This document shows, piece by piece, positions 9,692 to 19,188 of a stretch of 64,000 nt of DNA. Source of the stretch: Candidatus Puniceispirillum sp. (GTDB taxonomy: Bacteria > Pseudomonadota > Alphaproteobacteria > Puniceispirillales > Puniceispirillaceae); NCBI GenBank assembly GCA_028383305.1, contig JAOEVD010000002.1:1-64000 (forward strand), read 5' to 3'. The translations under genes and the position numbers were made by a program. The notes beneath the pieces were generated by a model that was not told the DNA's origin, did no database searches, and worked only from the letters and a program-made list of their open reading frames with translations. Numbering within the stretch: position 1 is the first letter of the stretch; each line of letters begins with the position of its first letter.

Positions 9692-10473
9692 TAGGCAGCT
9701 TCCTTTTCTTGCTCGAGCAATTCGGCAGCAAGCGCGATATAGGCCTTTGACCCAGCGCAATTCAAATCATAAATCAAGACAGGCTGGCCAAAGGATGGTG
9801 CCTCAGATACGCGAACATTTCTAGGGATAACAGTATTATAGACAAGATTACCAAGATGCGTACGAACATCATTTGCAACCTGTTCAGATAATTTATTCCG
9901 GCTATCATACATGGTCAGAACGATGCCCTGCATTGCCAATCGTCGGTTTAAGTCGCCTTGAACCGATGCGATTGTCCGCATCAATTGCGACAAGCCTTCA
10001 AGCGCATAAAATTCGCATTGAAGCGGCACCAGAACGCTTTGAGCGGCGCAAAGCGCATTCACCGTTAACAAGCCCAATGAGGGTGGACAATCGATAATGA
10101 TATAATCATAACCCGCCGCAATGGATTGAAGCGCATCCGCCAACCGGAATTCGCGCCGATCGATCGTGGTTAATTCAATTTCGGCGGCCGATAAATCAAC
10201 CACCGCCGCAATAATATCAAGACCAGCAACATTACTTTTCTGAATCGCCGTCTTTGCCGTCACTTCGCCGGTAACAAGACGGTAGCTATTAGCCGCTCGA
10301 TCATCTTCATCAACGCCAAGACCCGTACTGGCATTGCCTTGCGGATCGAAATCAACAAGCAGAACACGCCGCCCACACGCCGCCAAGGCAGTTGCCAGAT
10401 TCACCGAAGTGGTGGTTTTTCCGACACCACCTTTTTGATTGGCAACTGCAATAATCCGCAATGAAGACGTCAT
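9691..10473 (-). CDS. parA: Chromosome-partitioning ATPase ParA
   Basis: A 260-residue Walker-type ATPase of the ParA/Soj family. The deviant Walker A motif KGGVGKTTTSVNLA lies near residues 14-27, the Walker A' segment is VLLVDFDPQGN and the Walker B segment is YIIIDCPPSL. ATP-bound dimers coat the nucleoid and are released by ParB, which pulls the parS-ParB complex toward the pole. It stands in the standard order mnmG-rsmG-parA-parB and overlaps parB by one base. The start follows a 56-bp gap after rsmG. Confidence 0.98.
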   Translation of the reverse strand: MTSSLRIIAVANQKGGVGKTTTSVNLATALAACGRRVLLVDFDPQGNASTGLGVDEDDRAANSYRLVTGEVTAKTAIQKSNVAGLDIIAAVVDLSAAEIELTTIDRREFRLADALQSIAAGYDYIIIDCPPSLGLLTVNALCAAQSVLVPLQCEFYALEGLSQLMRTIASVQGDLNRRLAMQGIVLTMYDSRNKLSEQVANDVRTHLGNLVYNTVIPRNVRVSEAPSFGQPVLIYDLNCAGSKAYIALAAELLEQEKEAA

Positions 10474-10529
10474 CTCAGCAAACCTTGCCCATTTGGGACT
10501 TTAAAAAGCCTGTTATCAATCGCCGCAAA

Positions 10530-11129
10530 TTAGCGTGAGTTTTTCAGTTCTAAAACAACGCCAGTTGAGTCAGAAAGGCTTGAGTGTGTTGTGGCCACCA
10601 TAGTGGAATAAGATTGCAAATTGGTCAATTCATCTTCGACCAATGCACCTTTCAAAAACAAACAGACACCGTCAGAGTGAAGCTGGGTTTTGATTAAATT
10701 CAATAACTTAGGAACAGGAGCCAAAGCACGAGCGGTAATCACATCAGGGCGAAGATTAGCCATTGTTTCGATACGTTGATTATGAACCTTGGCTGCCAAC
10801 CCAAGTTCCCGGATGACGGTTGATAAAAATACCGCTTTGCGCTGATCAGACTCGACTAGGTCAACCGTCACACCACCCATGATAGCCAGAACAAGCCCTG
10901 GAAAACCAGCCCCACTGCCAACATCAAGAATTTGCCGTGCCTTGGGTGGATAATAGGCCGCCAATTGCCCCGAATCCAGGATATGACGCTGCCACGCATC
11001 AGCGAGTGTGCTGTTAGCGACAAGATTGATTCGGCGTTGCCATTTTTCCAGCAAGGTTAAATAGAGTTGAAATTTATCGATTGTTTCACGTGAAACATTC
11101 AGCAGATCGCCAACCTGATCTGGGGTCAC
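10530..11129 (-). CDS. rsmG: 16S rRNA m7G527 methyltransferase RsmG (GidB)
   Basis: A 199-residue S-adenosylmethionine-dependent methyltransferase that makes N7-methylguanosine at position 527 of 16S rRNA. The SAM loop is [17 protein letters not shown], followed by [14 protein letters not shown] and the ITARALAPV segment. The start is GTG at 11129, sharing GTGA with the mnmG stop, so the two are translationally coupled. The N-terminal residues NVSRET are encoded by a perfect parS site (11082-11097), so the sequence carries a protein code and a segregation signal at once. Confidence 0.96.
   Translation of the reverse strand: MTPDQVGDLLNVSRETIDKFQLYLTLLEKWQRRINLVANSTLADAWQRHILDSGQLAAYYPPKARQILDVGSGAGFPGLVLAIMGGVTVDLVESDQRKAVFLSTVIRELGLAAKVHNQRIETMANLRPDVITARALAPVPKLLNLIKTQLHSDGVCLFLKGALVEDELTNLQSYSTMVATTHSSLSDSTGVVLELKNSR
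11082..11097. promoter_or_regulatory. parS centromere site (inside rsmG)
   Basis: The 16-bp palindrome TGTTTCACGTGAAACA is identical to the widely conserved ParB-binding parS consensus. It lies within the start of the rsmG reading frame, about 0.6 kb upstream of parA and about 7 kb from the predicted oriC. ParB would nucleate here. Match and coordinates were read directly. Confidence 0.97.
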
Positions 11130-13024
11130 GATACGGCTCTTACTTTAGCCTGTTTCTGCTGGCGTTTGATATGGCGAAGCACGGCAACAACTGCCGCCGG
11201 TGTCAAACCGGGAAGGCGGTTAGCATGGCCAATCGTTTCTGGCTGAAACCGCCACAAAATATCTTTTGATTCAGCTGATAGTCCACCAACAGCGGCAAAA
11301 TCAATTTGCGCTGGAATTGTCACGGCCTCATCACGGCGAAGCGCGTCAATGTCAGCCTGCTGGCGATCAACATAGCCGGCATAGCGGTAATCAGCCTCAA
11401 GCTGACTATGTAAACGCGGCGAAATTGCCTCAAGCGCGGGCCAAAGTGGCAAAATCTCGACAATGCCAATTGATTCAAGCGCCAATAGATCAGCGGCACT
11501 GCACGCCGCGCCATCACGCCGCGATGGCAAACCGGCGGCAGCAACCGCCTTGGCAGGCTGACTGCTTGTCTCAAGCATTAATCGTGCTGCCTGCAAATCA
11601 GCCAATTTTGCCCGCCATGCGGTTTTGCGAACCGACCCAACGCAGCCAATCGCCAAGCCGCGATCGGTCAAACGCTGATCGGCATTATCAGCCCGAAGCA
11701 ATAACCGGTACTCGGCGCGTGAGGTAAACATGCGGTACGGCTCGGGCGCGCCCTTGGTGATTAAATCATCAATCATAACCCCGATATAGGCATCTGCACG
11801 GTCAAGAGCAAAAGGCATGTAATCCGCGCCATTGGCCGCATGCAACGCCGCATTGATGCCAGCAATAAGCCCTTGTGCCGCAGCTTCTTCATAGCCAGTT
11901 GTGCCATTGATCTGGCCAGCAAGATATAATCCGGGAAGCGCTTTTAACGCTAAAGAGCGCCGCAATGCCCGCGGATCGACAAAATCATATTCAATTGCAT
12001 AACCAAATTGCAAGATTTTCGCCGATTCCAGCCCGGGAATTGACGCAATCATCTCGCTTTGCACATCACGCGGAAGGCTTGTCGAAATCCCGTTTGGGTA
12101 AACCGTTGGATCATCAAGCCCTTCAGGTTCTAGAAAAATCTGATGTGAGCTTTTATCAGCAAAGCGGTGAATTTTATCCTCAATTGAAGGACAATAGCGC
12201 GGCCCGGTTCCCGAAATCTGGCCACTATAAACCGCCGATAAATGAATTGATTCAGCAATAATCCGGTGGGTTTCAGCCGTTGTGCGCGTAATGCCGCATG
12301 AAACTTGCGGAACGCTGATGTTATCGGTCAGGGTCGAAAAGGGGATTGGCGGATCATCAGCTGGCTGCATATCAAGGCTTGCCCAGTCAATGGTTGTACC
12401 ATCAAGCCGTGCCGGCGTTCCAGTTTTAAGCCTTCCAAGCGGCAAATCAAGCGCGGCAAGACGTGCCGCTAATTGGTTTGATGGCGCTTCGCCAACCCGA
12501 CCAGCCGGTGTACGCTCGCTGCCAAGATGGATCAGGCCGCCAAGAAATGTGCCAGTGGTCAAAACAACAGCGCCACAGTGAAATTCGCGGCCATCCTCGG
12601 TAATGATGCCCGTTGCCTTGCGATCATCACCCGAACCCGTTACCGAAATATCACCAACAGCCGCCTCGATAATCTGAATATTCGGCGTTTCCGCCAATAA
12701 ATCCTGAATCGCCATACGATACAGCTTGCGATCGGCTTGGGCGCGAGGGCCATGAACCGCCGGCCCGCGTGATTTATTCAACATTCTGAACTGGATACCG
12801 GCGCGATCAATGGCACGACCCATAATGCCATCAAGCGCATCAATCTCACGGACAAGGTGACCTTTGCCAAGCCCACCGATCGCCGGATTGCATGACATTT
12901 CGCCAATCCGGTCAACCCGCATAGTGATCAGCGCAACCGACGCACCCATCCGCGCCGCCGCCGCCGCTGCTTCACAGCCTGCATGGCCGCCGCCAACAAC
13001 AATGACATCAAAATTGATTATCAT
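11126..13024 (-). CDS. mnmG: tRNA uridine-5-carboxymethylaminomethyl modification enzyme MnmG (GidA)
   Basis: A 632-residue FAD protein that, with MnmE, installs the cmnm5/nm5 group on U34 of several tRNAs. The N-terminal FAD motif is [21 protein letters not shown]; the conserved blocks [24 protein letters not shown] and RRDVQSE-like PRDVQSEMI are present, and the Cys near 280 lies in [10 protein letters not shown]. The C-terminal helical domain is full length. It lies 57 bases downstream of mnmE, which encodes its partner, and overlaps rsmG by four bases. A classic origin-proximal gene. Confidence 0.98.
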   Translation of the reverse strand: MIINFDVIVVGGGHAGCEAAAAAARMGASVALITMRVDRIGEMSCNPAIGGLGKGHLVREIDALDGIMGRAIDRAGIQFRMLNKSRGPAVHGPRAQADRKLYRMAIQDLLAETPNIQIIEAAVGDISVTGSGDDRKATGIITEDGREFHCGAVVLTTGTFLGGLIHLGSERTPAGRVGEAPSNQLAARLAALDLPLGRLKTGTPARLDGTTIDWASLDMQPADDPPIPFSTLTDNISVPQVSCGITRTTAETHRIIAESIHLSAVYSGQISGTGPRYCPSIEDKIHRFADKSSHQIFLEPEGLDDPTVYPNGISTSLPRDVQSEMIASIPGLESAKILQFGYAIEYDFVDPRALRRSLALKALPGLYLAGQINGTTGYEEAAAQGLIAGINAALHAANGADYMPFALDRADAYIGVMIDDLITKGAPEPYRMFTSRAEYRLLLRADNADQRLTDRGLAIGCVGSVRKTAWRAKLADLQAARLMLETSSQPAKAVAAAGLPSRRDGAACSAADLLALESIGIVEILPLWPALEAISPRLHSQLEADYRYAGYVDRQQADIDALRRDEAVTIPAQIDFAAVGGLSAESKDILWRFQPETIGHANRLPGLTPAAVVAVLRHIKRQQKQAKVRAVS

Positions 13025-13081
13025 GCTTTACCCATTTTCAAAAGATTGCCGTTCATGAAGGCTGTTATGCCGCGTTTTGGC

Positions 13082-14428
13082 CTATTTTCCAATACAAAAG
13101 GCCAAAAAGATGCTTCCCAGAAGTTCTTCAACATCAATTTCGCCAGTAATTCGGCCAAGCGCCACTGTCGCAACGCGAAAATCTTCAGCCGCCATTTCCG
13201 GGACGTGTTGGAAATCATGGTCCAGTGCGCGGCCCAACGCATCATGCGCTTCCTGCAAGGCGTGGCGGTGTCGTTGACGGGTAATAATCACGCTTGCATC
13301 CGCATGGTTTAACGGCACCAACAATTTCGCCAATCTTTCAATCAATGTTTCGATATCAGCGGAGTCTTTGGCCGATATCGACATCATTTCACCAGATGCC
13401 GCGGCATTCGGCGCAGACAAACCCTGATCAGCCTTATTCAGAATATAGAATTTTGGCTGGCTCGTTAGCTGATCAATCTTATCGCGTGCCGCTGGCCAAG
13501 CTGGATCAGTGCCATCCAAGATCACCAAAACCAGATTGGCAAATCCGGCAGCCTCGACCGATCGCCGGATGCCTTCAGCTTCGATTTTGCCACTTTCATC
13601 ACGAATACCAGCCGTGTCCAAGACCGTGGCAGGGACGCCGCCTAGATCAAGCCGGATCTGGATGATATCGCGTGTTGTCCCAGCCTCATCTGAAACAATC
13701 GCCGCCGAGCGTCCAGCCAAAGCGTTCAAAATCGTTGATTTTCCGGCATTTACTGGCCCAATCAGGGCAATGGTCACCCCGTCACGAACCAGTTCCCCAG
13801 CCCCACCATCATCAAGATGACTTGCCAAAGCCGACTGCAAATCACCAGTGCTTGTTCGCAAAGCACCGCCGACCGACGCTGGCAAATCCTCATCAGCAAA
13901 GTCAATCAAGGCTTCGAGCTGGGCAGCGATTCCCACCAATTCACCGCGCCATACCATTACGGGCGCCCGCAATGCCCCATCGATCTGCGCCCAAGCCTGA
14001 TTTAATTGGGTTGCCGTTTCTGCCTCGATCAGATCGGCAAGCCCTTCAACGCCAGATAAATCCATTTTCCCGTTCATAAAGCCGCGGCGGGTAAATTCCC
14101 CCGGCTGCGCCATTGCAAAGCCTTCTTCAGCGCCAAGGCGCGCTAATAACACATCAATAACCGCCCGACTGCCATGACAATGCATTTCACAAACATCCTC
14201 GCCAGTGCTTGAAAAGGGCGCTTTCATAAAAAGCAGGATCACCTGATCGATCACCCGTTGCTCCACAACCAACCGCGCCACCGAAAAGCGTCCAGCTGAC
14301 GGACAGGCCGCACCAAACAACGCCGGTGCATCCCCGGCCAAAGGACCACTAATCCGAATCACCGCAATAGCTGACCGGCCAGGCGGAGTCGCAATGGCAA
14401 AAATCGTTTTATATCTGGCTTGGCCCAT
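13082..14428 (-). CDS. mnmE: tRNA modification GTPase MnmE (TrmE)
   Basis: A 448-residue protein, the GTPase partner of MnmG. The N-terminal formyl-THF-binding domain starts ARYKTIFAIATPPGRSAIAVIRISGP; the G domain has the P-loop GPVNAGKST, the switch region DEAGTTRDI, DTAGIR and NKAD; the protein ends with the essential CIGK motif. I took the ATG at 14428 because it gives the usual family start and follows AGAAAAG; the open frame to 14491 adds 21 residues without similarity. The P-loop has GPVNAGKS where GRPNAGKS is common, a change that keeps the GxxxxGK[ST] pattern. mnmE starts 122 bp from ogt, on the opposite strand. Confidence 0.97.
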   Translation of the reverse strand: MGQARYKTIFAIATPPGRSAIAVIRISGPLAGDAPALFGAACPSAGRFSVARLVVEQRVIDQVILLFMKAPFSSTGEDVCEMHCHGSRAVIDVLLARLGAEEGFAMAQPGEFTRRGFMNGKMDLSGVEGLADLIEAETATQLNQAWAQIDGALRAPVMVWRGELVGIAAQLEALIDFADEDLPASVGGALRTSTGDLQSALASHLDDGGAGELVRDGVTIALIGPVNAGKSTILNALAGRSAAIVSDEAGTTRDIIQIRLDLGGVPATVLDTAGIRDESGKIEAEGIRRSVEAAGFANLVLVILDGTDPAWPAARDKIDQLTSQPKFYILNKADQGLSAPNAAASGEMMSISAKDSADIETLIERLAKLLVPLNHADASVIITRQRHRHALQEAHDALGRALDHDFQHVPEMAAEDFRVATVALGRITGEIDVEELLGSIFLAFCIGK

Positions 14429-14549
14429 AATCTTTTCTATAATTCCATTCTCTGATAGGGTTTTCCTAGAGCGAAAGACGGCCGACAACAAGTCTCTTTT
14501 TCATGTTCGTTACTGGCGGTTGGTCTCAACAGTAACCAAAGGAAAGATT

Positions 14550-15089
14550 ATGCCCCAACTCCCTGAACATCGTGAGACGCTTTATTTCACTAGTTTGAAA
14601 ACTAATTTTGGTTGGATTCGGCCTATTAGCAACGGCCAAAGTCTAATCCGGCTTGACTGGAACCAAACCGGTTGGGACGATAGCGATCATCCAGACAATG
14701 TTTCACGTGAAACAAAAAACCAACTTAAAGCGTTTTTCGCTGGCCATCTTCACCAATTTAACCTCCCACTTGCCCCCGCTGGCAAAAGTGCAGCTAGCAA
14801 AAAATGGCTCGACGTGATGGCGCAAATTCCCTATGGAACCGTGATGGCCTATGGCGAATTTGCCGCTTTCGCAGGAAAACCAAAGGCGGCACGCGCCGCC
14901 GGTTCAGCCTGTGCCAACAATCCGATCCCGATTATCTATCCCTGTCACCGCGTTGTTCGCGCGGATGGCAGTCTTGGCAATTATGGGGGGGGAAGTGACC
15001 AACACCCAAGCCATCCAGATAATCTGGCACGCAAAGATGGTTTATTGAGATTAGAGGCGAATAGCGCCGCGAATGCTGCCTATGACTAG
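14550..15089 (+). CDS. ogt: Methylated-DNA--protein-cysteine methyltransferase
   Basis: A 179-residue suicide DNA-repair protein that takes alkyl groups from O6-alkylguanine. The acceptor cysteine is in [21 protein letters not shown], and the helix-turn-helix region reads [28 protein letters not shown]. The N-terminal 80 residues are the variable domain. I used the ATG at 14550, preceded by AAAGGAAAG. A second perfect parS lies inside the gene (14699-14714), again encoding NVSRET. Its stop shares CTAG (15086-15089) with the convergent rho stop. Confidence 0.94.
   Translation: MPQLPEHRETLYFTSLKTNFGWIRPISNGQSLIRLDWNQTGWDDSDHPDNVSRETKNQLKAFFAGHLHQFNLPLAPAGKSAASKKWLDVMAQIPYGTVMAYGEFAAFAGKPKAARAAGSACANNPIPIIYPCHRVVRADGSLGNYGGGSDQHPSHPDNLARKDGLLRLEANSAANAAYD
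14699..14714. promoter_or_regulatory. parS centromere site (inside ogt)
   Basis: A second exact copy of TGTTTCACGTGAAACA, about 3.6 kb from the first and about 3.3 kb from the predicted oriC. It is read as part of the peptide NVSRET in ogt, the same peptide as at the rsmG site, because both are in the same codon phase. Confidence 0.97.
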
Positions 15090-16345
15090 CTGTTCATATG
15101 ATCAAAGAATTCATCGTTACTCTTTGAATTCTTTAGCTTATCAACAAGGAATTCCATCGCGTCAACCGGCCCCATCTGCATCAGAATACGGCGAAGCACC
15201 CACATTTTCGCAAGCGTTCCCTTATCGACAAGAAGCTCCTCTTTGCGTGTTCCTGATTTGGTAATATCAATCGCTGGGAAGGTGCGCTTGTCGGACAGCT
15301 TGCGATCAAGAATCACTTCGCTATTACCGGTGCCCTTGAACTCTTCAAAGATCACTTCATCCATCCGCGATCCGGTTTCGATCAAGGCGGTGGCAATGAT
15401 GGTCAAAGACCCGCCTTCTTCAATATTACGCGCGGCTCCAAAAAAGCGTTTTGGCCGTTGCAATGCGTTTGCATCAACACCGCCGGTCAACACTTTACCC
15501 GATGATGGCACAACAGTGTTATAGGCCCGCGCCAAACGCGTGATTGAATCAAGCAAAATCACCACATCGCGCTTATGTTCGACAAGGCGTTTGGCTTTTT
15601 CAATAACCATTTCAGTGACTTGTACATGTCGAGACGCTGGTTCATCAAAGGTTGACGAAATCACCTCACCGCGAACCGAACGCTGCATATCGGTTACTTC
15701 TTCTGGCCGCTCATCAATCAATAAAACGATCAGATAGACTTCGGGATGATTTTCAGAAATCGCATGCGCGATGCTTTGAAGCATCATTGTTTTACCGGTA
15801 CGCGGCGGTGCGACGATCAAGCCACGCTGACCTTTACCCATTGGCGAAATCAAATCAATCACGCGCGGGGTATTATCTTTTTTATCCGGATTGAACGGTA
15901 ATTCGAGGGTTAGCTTATCTTCAGGGTAAAGCGGCGTCAGATTATCGAAATTAATCCGGTGGCGAACCGCATTCGGCTCTTCAAAATTGATTGTTTCAAC
16001 TTTTAACAGGGCAAAATAGCGCTCGCCATCCTTGGGGGCGCGAATCTCACCTTCTACGGTATCGCCAGTGCGCAAGCTGAAACGGCGTACCTGACTTGGT
16101 GAGACATAAATATCGTCAGGACCGGGCAGATAGTTTGACTCAGGCGCGCGCAAAAAACCAAAACCATCTGACAGAACTTCCAAAACGCCGCTACCGTAAA
16201 TCGCAACTTCATTATCGGCGAGCTGCTTCAAAATCGCAAACATCATATCCTGTTTGCGAAGCGTACTGGCGTTTTCAATTTCCAATTCTTCAGCATACGC
16301 CAAAAGATCGGCTGGAGACTTCGCTTTGAGTTCCTGTAAATGCAT
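15086..16345 (-). CDS. rho: Transcription termination factor Rho
   Basis: A 419-residue hexameric RNA helicase, the same length as E. coli Rho. It has the N-terminal Rho-N domain from [22 protein letters not shown], the RNA-binding cold-shock-like domain with [23 protein letters not shown] and [13 protein letters not shown], the Walker [10 protein letters not shown], Walker [17 protein letters not shown] and the Q/R-loop region [21 protein letters not shown]. The ATG at 16345 gives the canonical N-terminus; the longer frame starts with TTG. It lies downstream of hemJ on the minus strand. Confidence 0.98.
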   Translation of the reverse strand: MHLQELKAKSPADLLAYAEELEIENASTLRKQDMMFAILKQLADNEVAIYGSGVLEVLSDGFGFLRAPESNYLPGPDDIYVSPSQVRRFSLRTGDTVEGEIRAPKDGERYFALLKVETINFEEPNAVRHRINFDNLTPLYPEDKLTLELPFNPDKKDNTPRVIDLISPMGKGQRGLIVAPPRTGKTMMLQSIAHAISENHPEVYLIVLLIDERPEEVTDMQRSVRGEVISSTFDEPASRHVQVTEMVIEKAKRLVEHKRDVVILLDSITRLARAYNTVVPSSGKVLTGGVDANALQRPKRFFGAARNIEEGGSLTIIATALIETGSRMDEVIFEEFKGTGNSEVILDRKLSDKRTFPAIDITKSGTRKEELLVDKGTLAKMWVLRRILMQMGPVDAMEFLVDKLKNSKSNDEFFDHMNS

Positions 16346-16493
16346 GATTTTACTCTGAAGGGGAAAAAAAGCTGACAAAATGCGATCGGGTACGCAGCAG
16401 GTATAGTCACCTTGGAGGTGTTAACCAGAAAAGTCAATGAAGCTGGGATCGTGAAACTCATACTGGTATTGAATTTTACGTCTTTTGTCACAT

Positions 16494-16922
16494 TCAGATT
16501 GGTTTGGCAACAGCCATAACGACAATAATAATCATTAAAACGGTCGGTATCTCATTCCAAATCCGATAGGATTTCGATGATAGGGGCTTTTCATCATTTT
16601 CCAATAAACGCCGCATCTTGGAAAATTTTCCATGAACGCCGGCTAGCAAAAACACCGCAGCAAATTTCACATGGAACCAAGGCTCGCTGAATAATTCCGG
16701 ATTTAACGCCAACATCCAAAGACCGAAAATAAAACTAGCAATCATCGCTGGTGTCATAATCGCTTTTAGCAACCGGCGCTCCATCACTTTGAACGTTTCA
16801 GCCTGAACTGATCCCGTTGGCGCATCAGCATGATACACGAATAATCTTGGCAGATATAATAATCCAACCATCCATGAAATAATTGAAATGATGTGAAGTG
16901 ATTTAATAATTTCATAACTCAT
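16494..16922 (-). CDS. hemJ: Protoporphyrinogen IX oxidase HemJ
   Basis: A 142-residue inner-membrane protein with about four hydrophobic helices. HemJ oxidises protoporphyrinogen IX to protoporphyrin IX, a late heme step, and replaces HemG/HemY in many alphaproteobacteria. Family marks are SLHIISIISWMVGLLYLPRLFVYH near the start (conserved His and Arg), the HVKFAAVFLLAGVHG segment and RIWNEIPTVLMIIIVVMAVAKP at the end. It lies 9 bases after hemE on the same strand, so the two heme genes are probably co-transcribed. Confidence 0.95.
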   Translation of the reverse strand: MSYEIIKSLHIISIISWMVGLLYLPRLFVYHADAPTGSVQAETFKVMERRLLKAIMTPAMIASFIFGLWMLALNPELFSEPWFHVKFAAVFLLAGVHGKFSKMRRLLENDEKPLSSKSYRIWNEIPTVLMIIIVVMAVAKPI

Positions 16923-16931
16923 GGATCTATC

Positions 16932-17960
16932 CTACCGGTTGCGAATATGGTCGATCATCTTTTGTACATTTTCCACCGGCGTTAGTGGGGTAATGCCATG
17001 CCCGAGGTTAAAGATATGAGGGCGATCATGGAACGCGTCAAGGATGTGATCAATATCGTGAAACATTTCGGTGCCGGCATTCAGCAAGCTTAATGGGTCA
17101 AGATTACCTTGTACCGGCATTTTTGCGGGTAAATTTTGCCCTGCCCAAACCGGGTCAACCCCATGGTCAAGACTAATCGCGTCAACACCGCTTTCGGCTG
17201 CATAGCGGATCAAACCTTCTCCAATACCCTTTGGAAAGCCAATGATCGGCTGGTTATGTCCATTTTTGCGAACGCCCTCAACGATAGCGCGAGCAGGTTT
17301 AGTGACAAGCCAATCACGCTGCGCTGCTGGAACCGCACTTGCCCAACTGTCGAAGAGCATCAATGTTTGCGCCCCTGATTGCGCCTGAAGCGATAAAAAC
17401 GAAATCGTCGCATCGACCAGAATATCTAATAGACCATCCAAAGCTTTTGCATTTTGCCATGCCCATTGCCGCGCTTTCGGAAAATCACGCGATGTACCAC
17501 CTTCGGCCATATAGGTTATCAATGTCCAGGGCGCCCCAGCGAAACCGATTAATGTCGTCTCAGACGGTAAAGCCGCACGCGTCAAAGTCAATGCTTGTCC
17601 AACAGGTGCTAATTTTTGGCTTAAACCATCAAGACATGATGCATCAATATCATCAGGTGTTTCCATTGCATCAAGCAAAGGTCCAACACCAGTTTTGAAT
17701 CTTACATTGCGATCCATCGCCCATGGGATCATCAGAATATCTGAAAATATAATCGCTGCATCGAATCGATAACGAGCAATAGGCTGTAGGGTGACTGCTG
17801 ATGCTTGTTCAGGATTAAGACAAAAGGAAATAAAATCTTTTTGGCTTGCGCGTATTTTTCGATATTCTTCGAGATAGCGGCCAGCTTGACGCATCATCCA
17901 GATCGGTGTTGTGCGTGATTTTTTGCCTTTAAGTGTTGAAAGGAATAATTGATCGTTCAT
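16932..17960 (-). CDS. hemE: Uroporphyrinogen decarboxylase
   Basis: A 342-residue cytoplasmic enzyme that decarboxylates uroporphyrinogen III to coproporphyrinogen III. The signature WMMRQAGRYLEEYR near the N-terminus and FAGAPWTLITYM are present, as is the C-terminal FNLGHGITPLTPVENV. I favour the ATG at 17960 (MNDQLFL); another in-frame ATG at 17975 would add five residues but has only A/T upstream. hemE bordering oriC on one side and ppsR on the other is the arrangement known for the Caulobacter origin. Confidence 0.97.
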   Translation of the reverse strand: MNDQLFLSTLKGKKSRTTPIWMMRQAGRYLEEYRKIRASQKDFISFCLNPEQASAVTLQPIARYRFDAAIIFSDILMIPWAMDRNVRFKTGVGPLLDAMETPDDIDASCLDGLSQKLAPVGQALTLTRAALPSETTLIGFAGAPWTLITYMAEGGTSRDFPKARQWAWQNAKALDGLLDILVDATISFLSLQAQSGAQTLMLFDSWASAVPAAQRDWLVTKPARAIVEGVRKNGHNQPIIGFPKGIGEGLIRYAAESGVDAISLDHGVDPVWAGQNLPAKMPVQGNLDPLSLLNAGTEMFHDIDHILDAFHDRPHIFNLGHGITPLTPVENVQKMIDHIRNR

Positions 17961-17975
17961 TCTGTTCTTTAACAT

Positions 17976-18363
17976 TATATATATATTAAAAAAAGGTTGT
18001 TGTTTTAGTAGTACTTGTGTGTAACCGCATCTTGTCTGTTATTCAAATGTTATCCATAGTTTTATCCAATTCAGTTTGTGTTTATTTGCGCATTTTTTCA
18101 ATGGTTTTGATGGTTTATCCACGGAATAGCCATTTAAAGCAGATAAATTTATCCCGAGGGGTATAAAAGCTGCGAAATTGTGTACAAGTGGCATTGGTCG
18201 GTAATTTTTTAAAAACAATCCCCAATGAGCTAAGAGTTAATCACAATCTCATTAGCCGGTTTTGAACGTTAAAATAGCCTTCAACACAATCGCAATTTTA
18301 CCAGCTTTATAGCGATGGAAATTGATGACAAATTGATGATTTCTGGCTACATCTTGTTAGGTG
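17976..18363. other. Predicted chromosomal replication origin (oriC)
   Basis: A 388-bp noncoding gap between divergent hemE and ppsR. DnaA-box-like 9-mers in the same orientation: TTATCCATA (18050-18058), TTATCCAAT (18062-18070) and TTATCCACG (18115-18123); weaker ones are TTATCCCGA (18149-18157), TTAATCACA (18237-18245) and, reversed, TGTGTGTAA (18016-18024). None is a perfect TTATCCACA. An A/T-only stretch beside hemE (about 17974-17994) could be an unwinding element. Genes point away on both sides over several kb, and parS/parAB lie within 10 kb. The hemE-oriC-ppsR order is the one described for Caulobacter. I see no GANTC or GATC in the gap. Confidence 0.82.
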
Positions 18364-19188
18364 ATGCCAGAACAAACCCTACATATTCATCTTGTTTCAG
18401 ATTCAACCGGCGAAACGGTTCATCAGGTGGCGCGTGCTTGTCTTGCGCAATTTGCCGATGTTAAAACAATCGAACATGTCTGGACCTTGGTGCGGACACC
18501 AGCGCATCTCGCGGCGCTTTTTGAAGGCCTTGATCGAAATCCGGGCATTTTACTGATGAGTATCATTGATCAGAATCTACGTTCCACCATTGAACAAAAC
18601 TGCCGCAGCAAAGGCGTTCCCGCCGTTTCGGTTCTTGATCCGGTGGTGAATATGCTGACCACTGTTCTTGGGCAGGCGATGACTAATCTGCCCGGTAGCC
18701 AGCGCCGTCTCGATACAGCCTATTTTGCGCGCATGGCAGCGGTTGATTTTGCCGTCAGCCATGATGATGGCATGAATATGGGCAATTTGAAAAAAGCTGA
18801 TATGCTGATTGTCGGCATTTCGCGTACCTCGAAAACGCCAACATCAATGTATCTTGCGCATCGCGGCTATAAGGTTGCCAATTACGCGCTTGTTCCAAAA
18901 GTGCCGTTTCCCCAGCATTATCTCGATGGGTTGGATCTATTTGCTGTTGGGCTGACAAATGATCCAAAACGGCTTAGCCAGATTCGCCGCACAAGACAGG
19001 CAGCGATGCAGGACAACGCTAATGAGGATTATGCCAATATTGACCAGATCACTGACGAAGTGCGCAATGCAAGGCGGCTTTTCGCCAATAATGGCTGGCC
19101 GGTGATTGACGTCACCCGTCGATCGGTCGAAGAAACCGCCGCGGCAATTTTGCAATATTACACAAAATGGACCGAGGCTCGATCATGA
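18364..19188 (+). CDS. ppsR: Pyruvate, phosphate dikinase regulatory protein (kinase/phosphotransferase, DUF299)
   Basis: A 274-residue bifunctional regulator that phosphorylates (with ADP) and dephosphorylates pyruvate phosphate dikinase or PEP synthase. The N-terminal LHIHLVSDSTGETVHQVARA and the P-loop-like GISRTSKTPTSMYLAHRGYKVANYALVP are diagnostic, and the C-terminal VIDVTRRSVEETAAAIL block is present. Which target applies cannot be seen here. The start may be the ATG at 18364 or the GTG just before it. It is the first gene to the right of oriC and overlaps maf by ATGA. Confidence 0.94.
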   Translation: MPEQTLHIHLVSDSTGETVHQVARACLAQFADVKTIEHVWTLVRTPAHLAALFEGLDRNPGILLMSIIDQNLRSTIEQNCRSKGVPAVSVLDPVVNMLTTVLGQAMTNLPGSQRRLDTAYFARMAAVDFAVSHDDGMNMGNLKKADMLIVGISRTSKTPTSMYLAHRGYKVANYALVPKVPFPQHYLDGLDLFAVGLTNDPKRLSQIRRTRQAAMQDNANEDYANIDQITDEVRNARRLFANNGWPVIDVTRRSVEETAAAILQYYTKWTEARS

